From: Pseudomonadota bacterium
Lineage (GTDB): Bacteria > Myxococcota_A > Bradymonadia > UBA4248
Assembly: GCA_009786045.1 (NCBI GenBank)
Contig: WQTY01000004.1
Coordinates: forward strand, 4,012 to 18,101
Reading direction: 5' to 3'
DNA: 14,090 nucleotides
The notes beneath the pieces were generated by a model. It was not told where the DNA came from, did no database searches, and was given only the letters and a program-made list of their open reading frames with translations. Each line of letters begins with the position of its first letter. Position 1 is the stretch's first letter. This document shows, one piece after another, positions 13,001 to 14,090 of this stretch. A program made the position numbers and the translations under genes.

Positions 13001-14090
13001 ACTCAGCCTGCCGTCATCCGTGTTGACCTCACCAAACGATCCGTTGATATCCAGCAAATTGAAATGCGCTTTCGAGATTCTGTCCTCAAAATATCAGGCC
13101 AGGCCGATGCTGCAGGACATATCGACGTCGATGTCAACGGCGAAATTGATGCCGCCATCGCGCGATCCTTCTCCAGCCTGATTAAGGATGCCTCCGGGCT
13201 GTTGGGCATAAGTCTCTCAGCACGCGGCAACTTCCTCGACAAACATGGTGCCCTGCACACCGAAGGTGTCGACATCACCGGATATCTTGGCGTTCGCAAT
13301 CCCATCCAGGTTCTGACCGAATACACCACCATTCCCATTGAACTTCGCCGGGGATTCTTTGTCATCAACGATGCTGCTGCCCAGTGCTCGTATCGCGAAA
13401 CCTGCCTCTACACCCCCAACGATCAGCCCTTCGAGCTCGGCATCAACGATCACTGGGTCAGGCTCTCTTTCTTCGCCTCTCCCAAGGGCCTCTTCGACAT
13501 CAACATGCACGGCAATATTCAGGCAACCCTGGCACAACAATTCATCAAAGACATCACCGCTGCCCAGGGATCGCTCGACCTAGACCTTTCTCTTTCCGGC
13601 AACTTCCTCGACAAACACGGCGCTCTGAATCTCGACCCCAAATCGTTCCACATCGGAGGCTACCTGGGTGTCGATGAGCCCATCCGCCTTGAACTGCGCG
13701 CCCTCAATGACACCATCGAAATCGACCGGGGCTCCCTCCTGCTCACGGAAGGTGAAAACTGCTCGGGCGGCACAACATGCCTCACTATCCCCAAAGACCG
13801 TGCCTTCACTGGCGCCATCATGGGCGGAAACTTCATCATCTTTGGCGAAATCCAACATGAAGGCATCCTCCTGCAGGCCGGCAACCTCTCCGTCACCGCC
13901 AACAATGTCAGTTTCCGAATGCAGGACGAACTTGCCCTGACCCTCTCGCCGGATATCCAAATCAGCATCAGAGACTTCTCCGACTTCGAAACCTACCGCA
14001 TCGCCGGCAACATCGACATCGCCGAGGCTCGCTACAGAAGAAACTTCGATGACACCGGCTCAAACTTCATCCGCGACCAAATCCTCTCCC
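10001..14090 (+). CDS. TamB/AsmA-like translocation and assembly protein (C-terminus beyond right edge)
   Basis: The frame is open for 1363 codons from the ATG at 10001 with no stop before the edge. It is the only ATG after an in-frame TAG at 9959. A basic N-terminus (MRRKNLQKAK) precedes one membrane helix at about 27-50, giving an inner-membrane anchor with a periplasmic body. The rest is a long series of short amphipathic beta strands (dIqItdIpFs, LlanItGNI, IrIaGNIDIA), as in TamB/AsmA-type proteins. These form a hydrophobic groove that moves phospholipids between membranes or assists outer-membrane protein assembly. The last segment (TLSPDIQISIRDFSDFETYRI and onward) fits the TamB C-terminal domain. 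Residues near 1076 and 1200 begin two 124-residue repeats, each with a Cys-x5-Cys pair. No tamA is seen upstream; downstream is unknown. Confidence 0.85.
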   Translation, partial: MRRKNLQKAKQKVVQQLPSWLLRYSNTLIVALLWPVLFLANLYLILFFFLNSSAAPTVLHAQLGNFLRGDYFVDRMMTDPYLRTLTLINVRLSEAGRQEAIIFAPRVEAKIPLLELVDLITASTLRIGKITAYNPTVILDFTQGELNLLKVVLPYPVPPKPPPETPSDFAVFLSNLNVQNGVVHLLFEGFDIELNGVDVHDFSIRAGSILQMSTPRRATRDNPPIKIVAGRVTFNPATFGFPLSDIGDASEGLVLSGGSGTAGKMAYAYGQMSRHLEAILRQDQAMAPKLGLAPLTRGNFIVPLYDARIEGFFWMDQRFDIPHMTASIGDAGRLLLQNAYMNVGPTQADIDAASSLHHHKPSGLLPQESILWGADLDLKLGATDTILAYFFGPILHGRGQFDLQAQMAGDLARVSGNLGLLAHDFETFGMGISRTSLNASMDGQKLTIDAFEASTDLGSLLLAGQYFIMDGNFDLNLWAGTVPDSGFDDMHEDFRAELRRGMAPLEFLPDGAIKRFSGTFSSHLRATSKDGEIAVSLGKPLTWMFDEAVAGIRQITIRPDAIRDNRILTLRNNILRSPGGLNIALGRDRVSLRPGMRLNLDDLWDVAAQLNLNIESPAAYAALFGFTGLRSAPLNASLAFSTQGRHLSGHLIFRTHDVQYSDIAIRDININMVLDNGRLRTQHFGINTDFGRLLANITGNIHRDNLTRPTRIPLEARITLHEVDLSKIKHHTLESLGLKGMSEGEINYTGTIENPRVQLTYDIHDFQITDIPFSRIRIRAGYERGKVSLPLFAVWLDPVPEGQRRAPDFSINTLTYDIQRKHILFNTVLRPLSPNRFDIFRDLGFDFDAKIAFDLSANIDLGALLGSRKKLQTTWIEGEFNLRDVHYAGLSLGDSQILFSRSQQYTLLKGFLFDALTVSGYGYVTPELSASVSIDFPDLDILQRLNDIGLDIGVHRQRFGLNSARTSGSIGFCVRGLGDVTLSLILDSFESMLLGDILAFTQPAVIRVDLTKRSVDIQQIEMRFRDSVLKISGQADAAGHIDVDVNGEIDAAIARSFSSLIKDASGLLGISLSARGNFLDKHGALHTEGVDITGYLGVRNPIQVLTEYTTIPIELRRGFFVINDAAAQCSYRETCLYTPNDQPFELGINDHWVRLSFFASPKGLFDINMHGNIQATLAQQFIKDITAAQGSLDLDLSLSGNFLDKHGALNLDPKSFHIGGYLGVDEPIRLELRALNDTIEIDRGSLLLTEGENCSGGTTCLTIPKDRAFTGAIMGGNFIIFGEIQHEGILLQAGNLSVTANNVSFRMQDELALTLSPDIQISIRDFSDFETYRIAGNIDIAEARYRRNFDDTGSNFIRDQILS

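Noticed and set aside
11185..13968. Minus-strand frames of up to 215 codons inside the TamB-like gene
   Set aside because: They are opposite a continuous 1363-codon frame and show no recognisable domains; long shadows are common opposite such coding sequence.

Overview
The window looks like chromosomal DNA of a Gram-negative bacterium. It encodes several exported proteins, a lipoprotein, an outer-membrane barrel protein and a TamB-family envelope protein. The closest stylistic match is a Myxococcota/Bradymonadota-type (former Deltaproteobacteria) genome. This rests on a small ribbon-helix-helix protein of a kind I associate with myxobacteria, cysteine-rich lipoproteins, and intergenic regions full of hairpins. 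That placement is inference from protein style. No rRNA, tRNA, CRISPR array, transposase or phage gene was seen.

Layout. Positions 1-953 (minus) hold an exported protein of unknown function that runs off the left edge. Positions 1097-1993 (minus) hold an exported PDZ-domain protein. Then comes a tightly packed plus-strand group: a 73-residue ribbon-helix-helix protein (2303-2524), a MurC-like Mur-ligase homologue that has lost its ATP-binding loop (2508-3773), and a methylenetetrahydrofolate reductase (3770-4699). These overlap by 17 and 4 bases and are probably one transcript. The next gap holds hairpins and an eight-copy heptamer array. It is followed by a cysteine-rich lipoprotein (5025-6971) with a calcineurin-like phosphoesterase fold in which the recognisable metal ligands are substituted. 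An exported outer-membrane beta-barrel protein (7078-7941, minus) has a clear terminator.

The gap at 7942-8583 is a mosaic of palindromes plus a perfect 61-bp tandem duplication. After it, a TatD-family hydrolase (8584-9360, plus) and a FolB-type dihydroneopterin aldolase (9322-9690, minus) converge and overlap tail to tail. A second copy of a two-hairpin repeat lies in the next gap. From 10001 to the right edge a long TamB/AsmA-like protein is open and incomplete.

Themes. Two genes, MetF and FolB, belong to folate/one-carbon metabolism but are not in one operon. Several others (lipoprotein, barrel, PDZ protein, TamB-like protein) act in the envelope. The most notable signals are two probable pseudoenzymes (MurC-like and phosphoesterase-like), an Asp-to-Asn change at a key MetF position, and a dispersed two-hairpin element whose two copies differ by compensatory base-pair changes. 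The partial genes at both edges have no stop codon inside the window.
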